Source of the DNA: Pseudonocardiales bacterium
GTDB taxonomy: Bacteria > Actinomycetota > Actinomycetes > Mycobacteriales > Pseudonocardiaceae
Reading direction: 5' to 3'
Length of the DNA stretch: 64,000 bases
NCBI GenBank assembly: GCA_019243635.1
Contig: JAFAUB010000049.1
Coordinates: 66,722-130,721 of the forward strand
Shown here: positions 1 to 8,470 of the stretch, in pieces
How the letters are laid out: each line of letters starts with the position of its first letter
Position numbering within the stretch: the first letter of the stretch is position 1
Translations under genes and position numbers: made by a program
The notes under the pieces: generated by a model
Databases searched by the model: none
What the model was told of the DNA's origin: nothing
What the model saw: only the letters and a program-made list of their open reading frames with translations

Positions 1-1
1 G

Positions 2-493
2 GACCCGACGTCTGAACACCTGTCTGACACACCGCGGCGAGTCGCGCGCTCCTTCGTCGAACTGCTCACTCCGCGGGAGTTCGACTTGACGACCTTCCCG
101 AATGACGAGGGTTACGACGAGCTGGTGCTCGCCAAGAGCATCCCCGTGCAGTCGCTGTGCGAGCACCACCTGCTGCCTTTTCACGGCATCACGCATGTCG
201 GTTACCTGCCCGGGGAGCGCATCCTCGGGCTGTCGAAGCTGGCCCGGGTCGTCGAGCTGTTCGCCCGGGACCTGCAAACTCAAGAGCGCCTGACCCAGCA
301 GGTCGCTGACGCGCTGCAGGAGCATCTGGCCCCTCAGGGGGTCGGCGTGGTGATCGAGGCGGAGCATTCGTGCATGTCACTGCGCGGTGTGCGAGCCACC
401 GGCTCACGCACCGTGACCTCAGCACTGCACGGGCTACTGCGCGCCGACGCCCGCTCCCGACAGGAGTTCTTCGCGCTGACCGGAATCAGATAG
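2..493 (+). CDS. folE: GTP cyclohydrolase I, 5' truncated by the window edge
   Basis: Converts GTP to 7,8-dihydroneopterin triphosphate, the first step of folate/pteridine synthesis, in the cytoplasm. The frame is open from base 2 and reads DPTSEHLSDTPRRVARSF before the first internal start, which is the usual FolE segment, so the true start lies left of the window. The visible part contains the zinc/catalytic block SLCEHHLLPFHG and the later EAEHSCMSLRGV, where the conserved Cys and His residues of the family sit. The C-terminus is complete. It ends 13 bases before the FAD reductase, so the two could be co-transcribed. The family assignment is secure; whether this is the housekeeping copy cannot be judged here. 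Confidence 0.95.
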   Translation, partial: DPTSEHLSDTPRRVARSFVELLTPREFDLTTFPNDEGYDELVLAKSIPVQSLCEHHLLPFHGITHVGYLPGERILGLSKLARVVELFARDLQTQERLTQQVADALQEHLAPQGVGVVIEAEHSCMSLRGVRATGSRTVTSALHGLLRADARSRQEFFALTGIR

Positions 494-506
494 GGAGAAA
501 ACACCC

Positions 507-1760
507 ATGGCCCCCACCGAGCAGACATTCGTCATCGTCGGCGCCGGCCTCGTCGGAGCGAAGGCGGCACAGACCCTGCGCGAAGAGGGGTTCACCGGCC
601 GAGTAGTGGTCATCGGCGACGAGACCGAACGACCTTACGAGCGGCCCCCGCTGTCGAAGGGATACCTGCTGGGCAAGCAGGACAAGACCACGCTCTACGT
701 CCACGACCAGGGCTGGTATCGGGAGAACTCCGTGCAGCTGCGGCTGGGCCGCCGGGTGACCAGCCTGGACCGGGCTGGGCACCAGGTGGAGCTGGACAGC
801 GGCGACCGGGTCGGGTACAGCAAGCTGTTGCCGGCTACCGGCGCGTCCCCGCGCCGGCTGGACATCCCCGGTGCCGACCTGGACGGGGTCTGCTACCTGC
901 GCCGGATGGGGGACTCCGAGCGGCTGCGCGAGGCCATCCGAAACGGGGGCCGGGTCGTCGTCGTGGGTGCCGGCTGGATCGGCTTGGAGACTGCGGCCGC
1001 GGCTCGGGAGTACGGCTGCGAGGTCACCATCATCGAGCCGCAACCCACACCGCTCCAGGCCGCGCTCGGACCCGGCACGGGCGCCTCCGGGATCGGCGGG
1101 TTCTTCGCCCAGGTACACCGCCGGCACGACGTCGATGTCCAGCTCGGCACGGCGGTGACCGAGTTCCGCGGCACCCGGCACGTCGCGGCGGTGGTCACCG
1201 ACGACGGTAACCAGATCCCCGCCGACGTGGTCATCGTCGGCGTGGGCGCCCGGCCCAACACCGAGCTCGCCGAGCAGGTCGGTCTGGCCGTCGACAACGG
1301 TGTCCTCGTCGACGCCGCGCTGCGCACCGACGACCCTGATGTCTACGCCGCCGGTGACGTCGCCAACGCGCTCAACCCACTGTATGGCGCGCGGATCCGC
1401 GTCGAGCACTGGGCCAACGCGCTCCACGGAGGACCAGCCGCAGCCCGCTCCATGCTCGGCCGGCGGGTCAGCTACGACACCGTGCCCTACTTCTTCACTG
1501 ACCAGTACGACGTCGGCATGGAGTTCACCGGATGGTTCCGCCCCGGCGGGTACGACGCGCTGGTCACCCGCGGCGATCTCCAAGCGCGGGCCTTTCATGC
1601 ATTCTGGCTCGCCGATGACCGGATCGTCGCCGGGATGCACGTCAACCAGTGGGACGAGGGCATCGAGCCCGTGGAGGACCTCATCCGCAGGGGCGAACCT
1701 GTCGATCGCCACCGCCTCGTCGACCCCGCAGTGCCGTTGACCGACACCACCAAGAGCTGA
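507..1760 (+). CDS. FAD-dependent NAD(P)H:ferredoxin reductase-like oxidoreductase
   Basis: A 417-residue two-dinucleotide-fold flavoprotein of the rubredoxin/ferredoxin reductase (BphA4/rhodocoxin reductase-like) type, expected to pass electrons from NAD(P)H via FAD to a small redox partner. The FAD motif GAGLVG is at about residues 12-17, the NAD motif VVGAGWIGLE near 150-162, and the second FAD contact YAAGDVA near 281-287. Start ATG is preceded by AGGGAGAA with good spacing. No ferredoxin or P450 gene is adjacent, so the partner and pathway are unknown. It follows folE closely and converges with the downstream regulator gene. Confidence 0.9.
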   Translation: MAPTEQTFVIVGAGLVGAKAAQTLREEGFTGRVVVIGDETERPYERPPLSKGYLLGKQDKTTLYVHDQGWYRENSVQLRLGRRVTSLDRAGHQVELDSGDRVGYSKLLPATGASPRRLDIPGADLDGVCYLRRMGDSERLREAIRNGGRVVVVGAGWIGLETAAAAREYGCEVTIIEPQPTPLQAALGPGTGASGIGGFFAQVHRRHDVDVQLGTAVTEFRGTRHVAAVVTDDGNQIPADVVIVGVGARPNTELAEQVGLAVDNGVLVDAALRTDDPDVYAAGDVANALNPLYGARIRVEHWANALHGGPAAARSMLGRRVSYDTVPYFFTDQYDVGMEFTGWFRPGGYDALVTRGDLQARAFHAFWLADDRIVAGMHVNQWDEGIEPVEDLIRRGEPVDRHRLVDPAVPLTDTTKS

Positions 1761-1814
1761 GGCGTAAGCCGAGGGTGGGGGCCGGATGCTCGTTCCGGGT
1801 GCTCGGCGGGTGGA

Positions 1815-2543
1815 CTAGCCGGCGGTGAGCTCGACGCAGCACCAGCCTGCGCGGGGGGCCAGTACGGCGGTGACGGTGGAGGCCTGCAGGGCGTCGAGAA
1901 AGCCGGTGAGGAACGCGTGGTTGATACCGCAGACCAGCTGTGGTGCCTGGCCGGTCAGGGGCTGGAACGGACAGTTACGCAGGCGCAGGAGCAGGGGGGC
2001 GGCCCGATCGGGTTCAAAGCCGTACCGAGCGAGGGCCCTGGTGGCCAGGGTCAGCGCGCGTTCGGCGCCTAGGCGCCCTGGCCGGGCCCGCTCGCGTTCG
2101 GCGGCGCCGAACGCGGCGCCGCGGTGACGGGCGACCTGGAGAGCCGCCTCGCGGGCGGTCTTGCCCTGGTCTTCGGTGAGTAAGGCATCAATGAGGATGC
2201 CGGCGAGCAGATCGTGCTCCCTGGCGGGGATGCTGACCCACACCTGGGCGTCGGTGGGCTCGTAGACCTTCGGGGTGCGACCCACCTTGCGGATCCCGCC
2301 GACCGGCTCATAGCGAGCCCGTAGCAGCCCCACCTCGACCAGCTTGTCCAGGTGGAACGCAGCCAGCCTGCGGGAGATCCCCACACTGGTGGCGGCCTCC
2401 TCCCGGCTGACCGGGCGGTGGGCCCGGCGGATGAACCCATACATCCGCCGTCGCAGCTCGTCACTCAGCGCCGCCACGGCCACCAGCGCGGCTCCAGCAG
2501 GCAGGTGATCGGGCTCGGCACGGGAGGGAGTTGCGGGATCCAC
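1815..2543 (-). CDS. ArsR/SufR-like winged-helix transcriptional regulator with a C-terminal cysteine domain
   Basis: Predicted DNA-binding regulator of 242 residues. The N-terminal winged helix (about residues 25-85) includes SVGISRRLAAFHLDKLVEVGLL, typical of the COG2345 regulators. The C-terminal half carries LRNCPF, LVCGINHAF and GWCCVEL. In the related SufR family, spaced cysteines in this region hold an iron-sulfur cluster, so a metal or redox sensor is possible (inference). Start is GTG. It is divergent from the DUF2231 gene across about 130 bp, so it probably controls itself and that membrane operon. Confidence 0.82.
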   Translation of the reverse strand: MDPATPSRAEPDHLPAGAALVAVAALSDELRRRMYGFIRRAHRPVSREEAATSVGISRRLAAFHLDKLVEVGLLRARYEPVGGIRKVGRTPKVYEPTDAQVWVSIPAREHDLLAGILIDALLTEDQGKTAREAALQVARHRGAAFGAAERERARPGRLGAERALTLATRALARYGFEPDRAAPLLLRLRNCPFQPLTGQAPQLVCGINHAFLTGFLDALQASTVTAVLAPRAGWCCVELTAG

Positions 2544-2672
2544 AAGCCCACCTTAACGGTGGCGCGTCTCGTCGAAAATCCCTGGACGGCACTCTTCCAT
2601 CACTGTCTTGACTTGGGGCGTTGGATAGCGCCAAACTTTTCTGGAGAAATTGGACCAGTGGGGAGACTGGTG

Positions 2673-3173
2673 ATGACCAGCGATCTGCGGCAGGCCAAGC
2701 ACCCGGTGAGCGCGGTGCTGGCCGGGCCGTACGGGCATCCGCTGCACCCGGCCCTGGTGAGCGTGCCGATCGGGGCCTGGGTGGCGAGTCTGGTGTTCGA
2801 CCTCGCCTCGCGCCTGGTCACCGACCCGGGGTTTTTGGCTCGGGGCTCGCTGTGGCTAATCGGGTTGGGTGTGGTGGGGGCGTTGGCCGCCGCGATGGTC
2901 AGGTTTCTGGATCTGCTCGCCATCGCCACGGGCACGGCGGTGTTTCGCGTCGGGTTGGTGCATGCGGGACTCAACCTGGCGGTGACCGCCGGCTACCTCG
3001 GTGGCTTTCTCTGGCGACGGACCAGTGACCTGTCCACCAGCGTGGGGTGGGGTCCGCTGGCGCTGTCCGTCGCCTGCCTGGCCACGCTGGCTGTGTCGGG
3101 ATGGCTGGGCGGCACACTCGCCTTCCGCTATGGGGTGCGGGTGGCTGATGAAGCCACCCAGGCCACGGGGTAA
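2673..3173 (+). CDS. DUF2231-family membrane protein
   Basis: A 166-residue integral membrane protein with about four hydrophobic segments. The family signature GHPLHPALVSVPIGAWVASLVFD (residues ~19-41) identifies DUF2231; its function is unknown, though relatives often sit in redox or metal contexts. I chose ATG 2673 because GGGGAGA lies just upstream; the frame is open much further back but that part is antisense to the divergent regulator. It heads a co-directional set of small membrane genes ending at 4064. Confidence 0.85.
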   Translation: MTSDLRQAKHPVSAVLAGPYGHPLHPALVSVPIGAWVASLVFDLASRLVTDPGFLARGSLWLIGLGVVGALAAAMVRFLDLLAIATGTAVFRVGLVHAGLNLAVTAGYLGGFLWRRTSDLSTSVGWGPLALSVACLATLAVSGWLGGTLAFRYGVRVADEATQATG

Positions 3174-3278
3174 CGCGCCCCTGTTTCCCGGGTCCAGCAG
3201 CCGCGGGGTGGCCGGACTGACCAGGGGCGGTGAGGCCATCGCGCCCGCTGTCGCTACCACTGGCAAGGAGGCTTGATC

Positions 3279-3548
3279 ATGGGTACGGGTATCGCCGCAT
3301 TAGTCGCTTGGGTGGTCACCGCGCTGGGCGGTTTCGTCATGCTGGGCCGGTGGGTCTCCCAGGGTGGGTTGCGCCAGCAGCGCGGCGGGGTCACCCGGTT
3401 CCCCGCTGGCCTGGTGTTCTCCCACTTCGGGCTCGCGGCAGGAGGTCTTGTGGTCTGGATCGCCTACCTGCTCACCGATAAGAACCGGCTGGCCTGGGTG
3501 GCCTTCGTACTGCTGATCCCGGTCGCTCTGCTGGGCTTCATCATCTAG
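3279..3548 (+). CDS. Small three-helix membrane protein, function unknown
   Basis: An 89-residue protein with three hydrophobic stretches (residues ~4-24, ~45-63, ~69-89) and a short basic loop GGLRQQRGG. A near-perfect ribosome binding site AAGGAGG at 3265-3271 supports ATG 3279 rather than the TTG six bases upstream. I do not recognise a characterised family. It lies between the DUF2231 and DUF4383 genes on the same strand, so it likely belongs to one membrane-protein operon. Confidence 0.75.
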   Translation: MGTGIAALVAWVVTALGGFVMLGRWVSQGGLRQQRGGVTRFPAGLVFSHFGLAAGGLVVWIAYLLTDKNRLAWVAFVLLIPVALLGFII

Positions 3549-3590
3549 GTGGTACCCACCTACCGCGGTGTCGAGTGGAAGGGGACAGAC

Positions 3591-4064
3591 ATGACGTTCG
3601 CTAGTCCAGAGGACAAGTTCGGGATCAAGGTCCAGAGCGGCAGGGCGCCCAGGACGCTCGAGCAGAACTTCTCGATGATCGCCGGCAGCATCTACGTGGT
3701 CGGCGGGATCATCGGGTTCTTCATCACGGGCTTCAGCAACATCACCGAGATGACGAACCACGCACTGTTGGGGGTGTTCATGCTGAACCCCTACCACAAC
3801 ATCGTGCACCTCGTGATCGGCTCGTTGTGGCTGATAGCGGCGTTCGCGCTCACCCCTGCCGGTACCGAGGGGTTGAACATCGCCATCGGCGGCGTCTACG
3901 CGCTGGCCACCCTGCTGGGCTTCATGGGCTACCTCTCGTTGCTGTCCATCCCCAGCGGGATGGCCGGGGACAACTGGCTGCACCTGGTGAGCGCTCTTGC
4001 GCCACTGGTATTCGGTAGTGGCCTGCTCAGGGCGATGGGCGGTCGTCAGCCCGCTACGGCGTAA
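3591..4064 (+). CDS. DUF4383-family membrane protein
   Basis: A 157-residue membrane protein with four predicted helices. The pattern LGVFMLNPYHNIVHLVIGSLWL with the conserved NPxHNxVH is characteristic of DUF4383 proteins, common in actinobacteria and of unknown function. GGAAGGGGA sits seven bases before ATG 3591. It is the last gene of the 2673-4064 group. The 143 bases downstream hold no gene I can support. Confidence 0.85.
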   Translation: MTFASPEDKFGIKVQSGRAPRTLEQNFSMIAGSIYVVGGIIGFFITGFSNITEMTNHALLGVFMLNPYHNIVHLVIGSLWLIAAFALTPAGTEGLNIAIGGVYALATLLGFMGYLSLLSIPSGMAGDNWLHLVSALAPLVFGSGLLRAMGGRQPATA

Positions 4065-4207
4065 GTGTAGGCGGTGAGACTCGGGGGTCGTGTCCCCTCA
4101 CCGTCAGCGGACGCGACCCGAGTCGTGTGTGGCACACACCCTGCGCGCGGACCAGGCGATCGTGCATGTGCTCTTCGGCGCCGTGGCTGCGCCGCCCTGC
4201 TGGGAGA

Positions 4208-4651
4208 ATGATGATCACTCGCGTCCAGAACTCCACGGGACGGCTAAGCGGAGCGGCGCTGTCCGCGGTCCGGGTTGTCGTGTCGTTTCTGTTCATCTGC
4301 CACGGTGCACTGATCCTCTTCGGCACGTTTGGCGGCGTTGACAGACACGGGACAACGGCCCCGGTCGGGTCGTGGCCCCTCTGGTGGGCAGGTGTGGTTC
4401 ATCTCGTTCGTGGCGGGCTCGTCCTCCTCGGCCTGTTCACGAGGCCGGCGGCGTTGCTGTGCTCGGGTGCGATGGCCTTCGCTTACTTCACTGTGCACCA
4501 GCCGTTGGGCCTACTCCCCCTGCAGAACAATGGTGAGCCCGCTGCGCTGTACTGCTGGATCCTCCTGTTGGTCGCGGTACTGGGCCCAGGTCCATTCGCT
4601 CTGGACGCAGTGCTCTCGCGACGACGACCTGAGCAGAAGCTGTCGGGGTAA
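4208..4651 (+). CDS. DoxX-like membrane protein
   Basis: About 147 residues with four hydrophobic segments, beginning after a short basic N-terminus. The arrangement (SAVRVVVSFLFICHGALILFG, then WAGVVHLVRGGLVLLGLFTRPAALL and AYFTVHQP) matches DoxX/DoxD-type small membrane proteins, whose roles are mostly unknown (one group supports thiosulfate or oxidative stress functions). GGGAGA directly before ATG 4208 supports this start over the longer open frame. It stands apart from the operon upstream. Confidence 0.75.
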   Translation: MMITRVQNSTGRLSGAALSAVRVVVSFLFICHGALILFGTFGGVDRHGTTAPVGSWPLWWAGVVHLVRGGLVLLGLFTRPAALLCSGAMAFAYFTVHQPLGLLPLQNNGEPAALYCWILLLVAVLGPGPFALDAVLSRRRPEQKLSG

Positions 4652-4743
4652 ACCCCACAGCACGCCACTGTCGCATTCGGCTGGAGCGCTGTCGGGCCAG
4701 ACTTGCTGGATGACCGTCGTCCGAGGCCCCGAAGCGCGAATCA

Positions 4744-4761
4744 GATGAGAAGCTTCTCATC
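4744..4761. promoter_or_regulatory. Perfect 18-bp palindrome, candidate operator
   Basis: GATGAGAAGCTTCTCATC is a perfect palindrome, richer in A/T than the surrounding DNA, located about 150 bp upstream of the lyase gene at 4914 and 93 bp after the DoxX-like gene. No T-run follows, so a terminator is less likely than a dimeric repressor site. The binding protein is unknown. Confidence 0.4.
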
Positions 4762-4913
4762 ATCGCGACATCGTTCTCTCATCCCGGTGGGGCTGGACAT
4801 CACCGGTAGCATGAGCTACGGCGTCGCCGAAGGCAGCACGAGGGCGTCGCCGTCTGGTAGGGGGCTTTTCGACCGGCTATGGATCGCGACGACAGAGTGG
4901 GGATAGCTAAAAG

Positions 4914-5780
4914 ATGAGTCACGGCAGTGTGCTTCAGCGGGATGTGGGATCCGAGAGGATCACCCCGCTCATCGGAGTGTTCGACATGTTCTCCGCCTCG
5001 GTGGCCGCGCAGCACTATGACGGTTTGTTCGTGTCCGGTTTCGGTTTCGCGGCCTCTTATTACGGTCTTCCCGATATCGGGTTCATCGCGTGGCCCGACA
5101 TGGTCAACTTCGTGCAGCGGCTACGGCTGGCCTTCCCGCGCCACCACCTGCTCGTCGACATCGACGACGGCTACGTCGACGCCGAGGTCGCCTGCCATGT
5201 CGTGGAGCACCTGGAGCGTATCGGCGCCTCGGGGGTGATCCTGGAGGACCAGAAGCGGCCCAGGCGCTGTGGGCACGTGGCGGGCAAGCAGCTGCTGCCG
5301 CTACAGGAGTATGTGGAGAAACTGAACCTGGTGCTCCAGACCCGTCGGGACCTGTTCGTCGTGGCGCGCACCGATGCCACCGAGGAGGCGGAGATCCTGC
5401 GCAGGGCCCAGGTGTTGGCCGCGACCGACGCCGACGCGCTGCTGGTCGACGGCGTGCGAAGCGTGGAGGCGATCCGCGAGGTGCGCGCGGTCATCGGCGG
5501 TAAGCCGTTGCTGTTCAACCAGATCGCCGGCGGCACGTCCCCGAGGTTGTCGTTGACCGAGCTGGAGGATGCCGGCGTCGATGTGGCGATCTACAGTACG
5601 CCGTGCCTGTTCGCCGCGCAGGCCGCGATGGACAAGGCGATGTTGGAGCTGCGAGCAGAGGACGGTCGGCTGCCGGAGGTCGATACGGGCAATGTCGGCA
5701 TCGCCGCCGCGCTGGCGATGCTGGAGCGCAACATCAGCCGCCACCACGCCCCACGGGCGAGGGACACCGCCGCGATCTGA
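4914..5780 (+). CDS. Isocitrate lyase/PEP mutase superfamily enzyme
   Basis: A 288-residue alpha/beta-barrel enzyme. EDQKRPRRCGHVAGKQL (residues ~106-122) contains the RCGH loop with the catalytic cysteine of the lyase branch (methylisocitrate, isocitrate and dimethylmalate lyases); phosphoenolpyruvate mutases lack that cysteine. The metal-binding region reads LLVDIDDGYVD, altered from the common DGDTGYG. I therefore infer C-C bond cleavage of a 2-methyl or 2-hydroxy dicarboxylate giving pyruvate or a related product, substrate unknown. The next gene, a BASS-type transporter, starts 98 bases downstream and may move substrate or product. Confidence 0.82.
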   Translation: MSHGSVLQRDVGSERITPLIGVFDMFSASVAAQHYDGLFVSGFGFAASYYGLPDIGFIAWPDMVNFVQRLRLAFPRHHLLVDIDDGYVDAEVACHVVEHLERIGASGVILEDQKRPRRCGHVAGKQLLPLQEYVEKLNLVLQTRRDLFVVARTDATEEAEILRRAQVLAATDADALLVDGVRSVEAIREVRAVIGGKPLLFNQIAGGTSPRLSLTELEDAGVDVAIYSTPCLFAAQAAMDKAMLELRAEDGRLPEVDTGNVGIAAALAMLERNISRHHAPRARDTAAI

Positions 5781-5878
5781 GCGCGCACCCGCCCGTGCCG
5801 CCAGCGCCCCGCAGCCGGCGGCACGGGCGGGGTAGTGGCCGGACTCGTCTGCGACCACGACACCGGAGGGTGCCCGCT

Positions 5879-6925
5879 GTGGCGAATGCTTCCCGTTTAC
5901 CCGCGGTCCTGTCCTGGGTGCGGGTCGATCCCTACATCCTCGCGCTGCTCGCCACCGTCGCGGTGGCCTCGCTCCTACCGGCCAGTGGCGTTGCCGCAGT
6001 GGGCTTCGGCCACGCGAGCACCATCGCCATCGGACTGCTGTTCTTCCTCTACGGTGTCCGGCTGTCCACCAGGCAGGCCGTCGACGGGCTACGGCACTGG
6101 CGGCTGCACTCGGTGGTCGTCGCCAGCACCTACGCTCTGTTCCCGCTGCTGGGTCTTGCCGCGCGAGTGCTGGTGCCCGCGGTGCTGACCCCCGAGCTGT
6201 ACGCGGGTCTGCTGTTCCTGTGCTGCCTGCCCTCGACGGTGCAGTCCTCGATCGCGTTCACCTCGATCGCCAGGGGCAACGTGGCCGCGGCGATCTGCAG
6301 CGCCTCGCTCTCCAACCTGGTCGGTATCATGCTCACCCCACTGCTGGTGGCGTCGTTCCTGCTCACCAGCCAGGGTGGCGTGTCGCTGGGGTCGGTGGAC
6401 CGTATCCTGTTGCGGCTGCTGGTGCCCTTCGTGGCCGGGCAGCTGGCGCGGCGCTGGATCGGCGGCGTCGTCACGGGCAACAAGAAGATCCTCGGGTTGG
6501 TCGACAAAGGCTCGATTCTGCTGGTGGTCTACTCGGCGTTCAGCCAGGGTGTCGTCGCCGGCATCTGGAACCGGCTGACGCCGGTGTCGCTGCTGGCGCT
6601 GCTGGCGGTCAACGTGGTACTGCTGGCGATCGTCCTGGTCACGACCACGGTGGCGGCCCGCGCGCTCGGCTTCTCCCGTGCGGACGAGATCTGCATCGTG
6701 CTCTGCGGATCGAAGAAGAGCCTCGCCAGCGGCGTCCCGATGGCGACCGTGCTGTTCCCGGCGCAGACCGTCGGCCTGGTCGTGCTGCCGCTGATGCTGT
6801 TCCACCAGATCCAACTGATGGTGTGCGCGTGGCTGGCCCGCCGCTACGCCGCCCGACCGGTCAAGCCCGAACACGCCGACCGTGAACCGCGGATCTCGGT
6901 TACAGTGTCCCAGCGGTCAGAGTAA
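5879..6925 (+). CDS. Bile acid:sodium symporter (BASS/SBF-like) family transporter
   Basis: A 348-residue integral membrane protein with nine to ten predicted helices. The segments GLLFFLYGVRLS, CCLPSTVQSSIAFTSIARGN and CGSKKSLASGVPMA are diagnostic of the SBF-like branch of the BASS superfamily, which imports organic anions with sodium. GTG 5879 is preferred because GGAGGG lies nine bases before it; the open frame further upstream is a shadow of the lyase gene. Pairing with the lyase suggests the cargo is an organic acid (inference). Confidence 0.87.
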   Translation: MANASRLPAVLSWVRVDPYILALLATVAVASLLPASGVAAVGFGHASTIAIGLLFFLYGVRLSTRQAVDGLRHWRLHSVVVASTYALFPLLGLAARVLVPAVLTPELYAGLLFLCCLPSTVQSSIAFTSIARGNVAAAICSASLSNLVGIMLTPLLVASFLLTSQGGVSLGSVDRILLRLLVPFVAGQLARRWIGGVVTGNKKILGLVDKGSILLVVYSAFSQGVVAGIWNRLTPVSLLALLAVNVVLLAIVLVTTTVAARALGFSRADEICIVLCGSKKSLASGVPMATVLFPAQTVGLVVLPLMLFHQIQLMVCAWLARRYAARPVKPEHADREPRISVTVSQRSE

Positions 6926-7148
6926 CGGCACCCACCTCCCCGTGGGGCTGGAGTGGCGCGGGAGGCGAGCGGCCCGTGCCGCCACCGCATGACACTCCAC
7001 ACCAGGTGGCCGGCGTCTACCGCGAGCCTCGAAGAGGAAACGGGAAACAACGTGGAAGCCTATGACCGCAAGGGGTTTTTTGCCAGGATCGGAGGCGAAG
7101 TTCCGGCGAGTTAGTGATTCGCTTTTCTCGCGAGTGTATGGAGGCGGG

Positions 7149-8450
7149 GTGACCGAACAGTGGATGTCGTTCGGGCCGGAGCTCCGGAGGCTACGGGTCG
7201 CGGCTGACCTGTCCCTCACCCGATTGGCCGGGTTACTGCACTACAGCAAGGGTCACGTCAGCAAGGTCGAGACGGGCCTCAAGCGGCCGACACCGGAACT
7301 GGCCCAGCGCTGCGACACGCTGCTCGGCGCGCGGGGCGTCCTCGCCGCGCTGGTTCCCCATCGGTCCTCCGGGAGCGGGGCTGGGGAAGCACTGACGAGA
7401 CGGGCGGCCGACGACGGCGAGGTGTGGTCGATGAGCGTAGCCCCGGACGGCACGAGCTGGTTTCAGTTGGTGGGCCGCAGACAGCTCCTGACGGCGAGTG
7501 CGGCCTCAGCGCTGAGCTTCGGGTTCAGCGACCGCGACGTGTGCGCAGCGGCACGGCAGGTTGCGTCGCTCGAGGGCTTGCGCGCACTCTTCGATCAGTT
7601 CCGCCAGCTCGGCCAGACCGCGAGTCCTGCGGTAGTGCTGCCCGCGCTGATCGCGCAGACGCAGACGGTGCAGGGCATCGCTGCCCGCTCCGATGCTCGC
7701 ACGCGGGGGCCCGCGCTGACGCTGGCTGCGCGGTACGCCGAGTATGCCGGCTGGATGTGCCAGGAGGCGGGCAACGATGGAGCGGCGTTGTGGTGGACCG
7801 ATCGGGCCGTGGAAATGGCGGCCGCGGGCGGTGATCGTGACTTGGCAGGCTACGCCCTGGTGCGCCGGGGGCTCATGGCGCTCTACCGCAACGACGCCGC
7901 CGAGACCGTCGAGCTGAGCCGTGGCGCGCAGCTGGGCGCGGTCCTGTCACGCATCCGTGGGCTGGCCGCGCAGCGTGAGGCCCAGGGCCATGCCCTCGCC
8001 GGTGATCGCGACGCCTGCCTGCGCTGCCTGGATGGCGCCCGTGAACTGCTCGCGCTGCCGCCGTCGGACCCCTCGGCACCGGTGCTCGGGTCGACCAATC
8101 TGACCGACGCCGTCAGCATGATCACCGGCTGGTGTCTGTACGACCTCGGGCGGCCGGGGGAGGCTGCTGAAGTCCTCGATCGTGAGATCACCCTGCTGCC
8201 GCAGCACGCGCTGCGCTCGCATGCCCGGTACGGCATCCGCCGGGCGATGGCACACGCCGCAGCCGGCGAGGTCGAGCACGCCTGCGAGATCGCCGAGCCG
8301 CTGCTGGGCGGGGTCGGGGTGGTCGGCTCGGCCACGGTCCGTACCGACGTGCGCCGCCTCGCGAGGATCCTCTCCCGCTTCCGTACCACTCGATCCGTGC
8401 GTGAGCTGTCCCCTCGGCTCGCCGCAGCCCTGCAGGGTCCCGCCACCTGA
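7149..8450 (+). CDS. XRE-family regulator with a TPR-like C-terminal domain
   Basis: A 433-residue protein. The N-terminal helix-turn-helix (about residues 5-60: LRRLRVAADLSLTRLAGLLHYSKGHVSKVETG) is a Cro/C1-type DNA-binding domain. The remainder is alpha-helical with repeated alanine- and leucine-rich pairs (for example LTLAARYAEYAGWMCQEAG and YALVRRGLMALYRND), like the TPR sensor region of many Streptomyces XRE proteins. GGAGG at 7140-7144 precedes GTG 7149. It ends only 20 bases before the TIR gene, so it is probably the first gene and likely the regulator of the cassette up to 12317. Confidence 0.85.
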   Translation: MTEQWMSFGPELRRLRVAADLSLTRLAGLLHYSKGHVSKVETGLKRPTPELAQRCDTLLGARGVLAALVPHRSSGSGAGEALTRRAADDGEVWSMSVAPDGTSWFQLVGRRQLLTASAASALSFGFSDRDVCAAARQVASLEGLRALFDQFRQLGQTASPAVVLPALIAQTQTVQGIAARSDARTRGPALTLAARYAEYAGWMCQEAGNDGAALWWTDRAVEMAAAGGDRDLAGYALVRRGLMALYRNDAAETVELSRGAQLGAVLSRIRGLAAQREAQGHALAGDRDACLRCLDGARELLALPPSDPSAPVLGSTNLTDAVSMITGWCLYDLGRPGEAAEVLDREITLLPQHALRSHARYGIRRAMAHAAAGEVEHACEIAEPLLGGVGVVGSATVRTDVRRLARILSRFRTTRSVRELSPRLAAALQGPAT

Positions 8451-8470
8451 TCCGGGAAGGAGAATGCCGC

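Noticed and set aside
2544..2672. Exact promoter boxes between the ArsR-like regulator and the DUF2231 gene
   Set aside because: TTGACT near 2611 is a tempting -35 but no -10 at proper spacing could be assigned.
4703..4906. 67-codon plus-strand frame before the lyase gene
   Set aside because: No ribosome site, Arg/Ser-rich sequence, and it spans the 18-bp palindrome and probable promoter.
6089..6874. Long minus-strand open frame opposite the BASS transporter
   Set aside because: Rich in Gln, Arg, His and Asp with no hydrophobic core; a typical antisense shadow of a GC-rich membrane gene.
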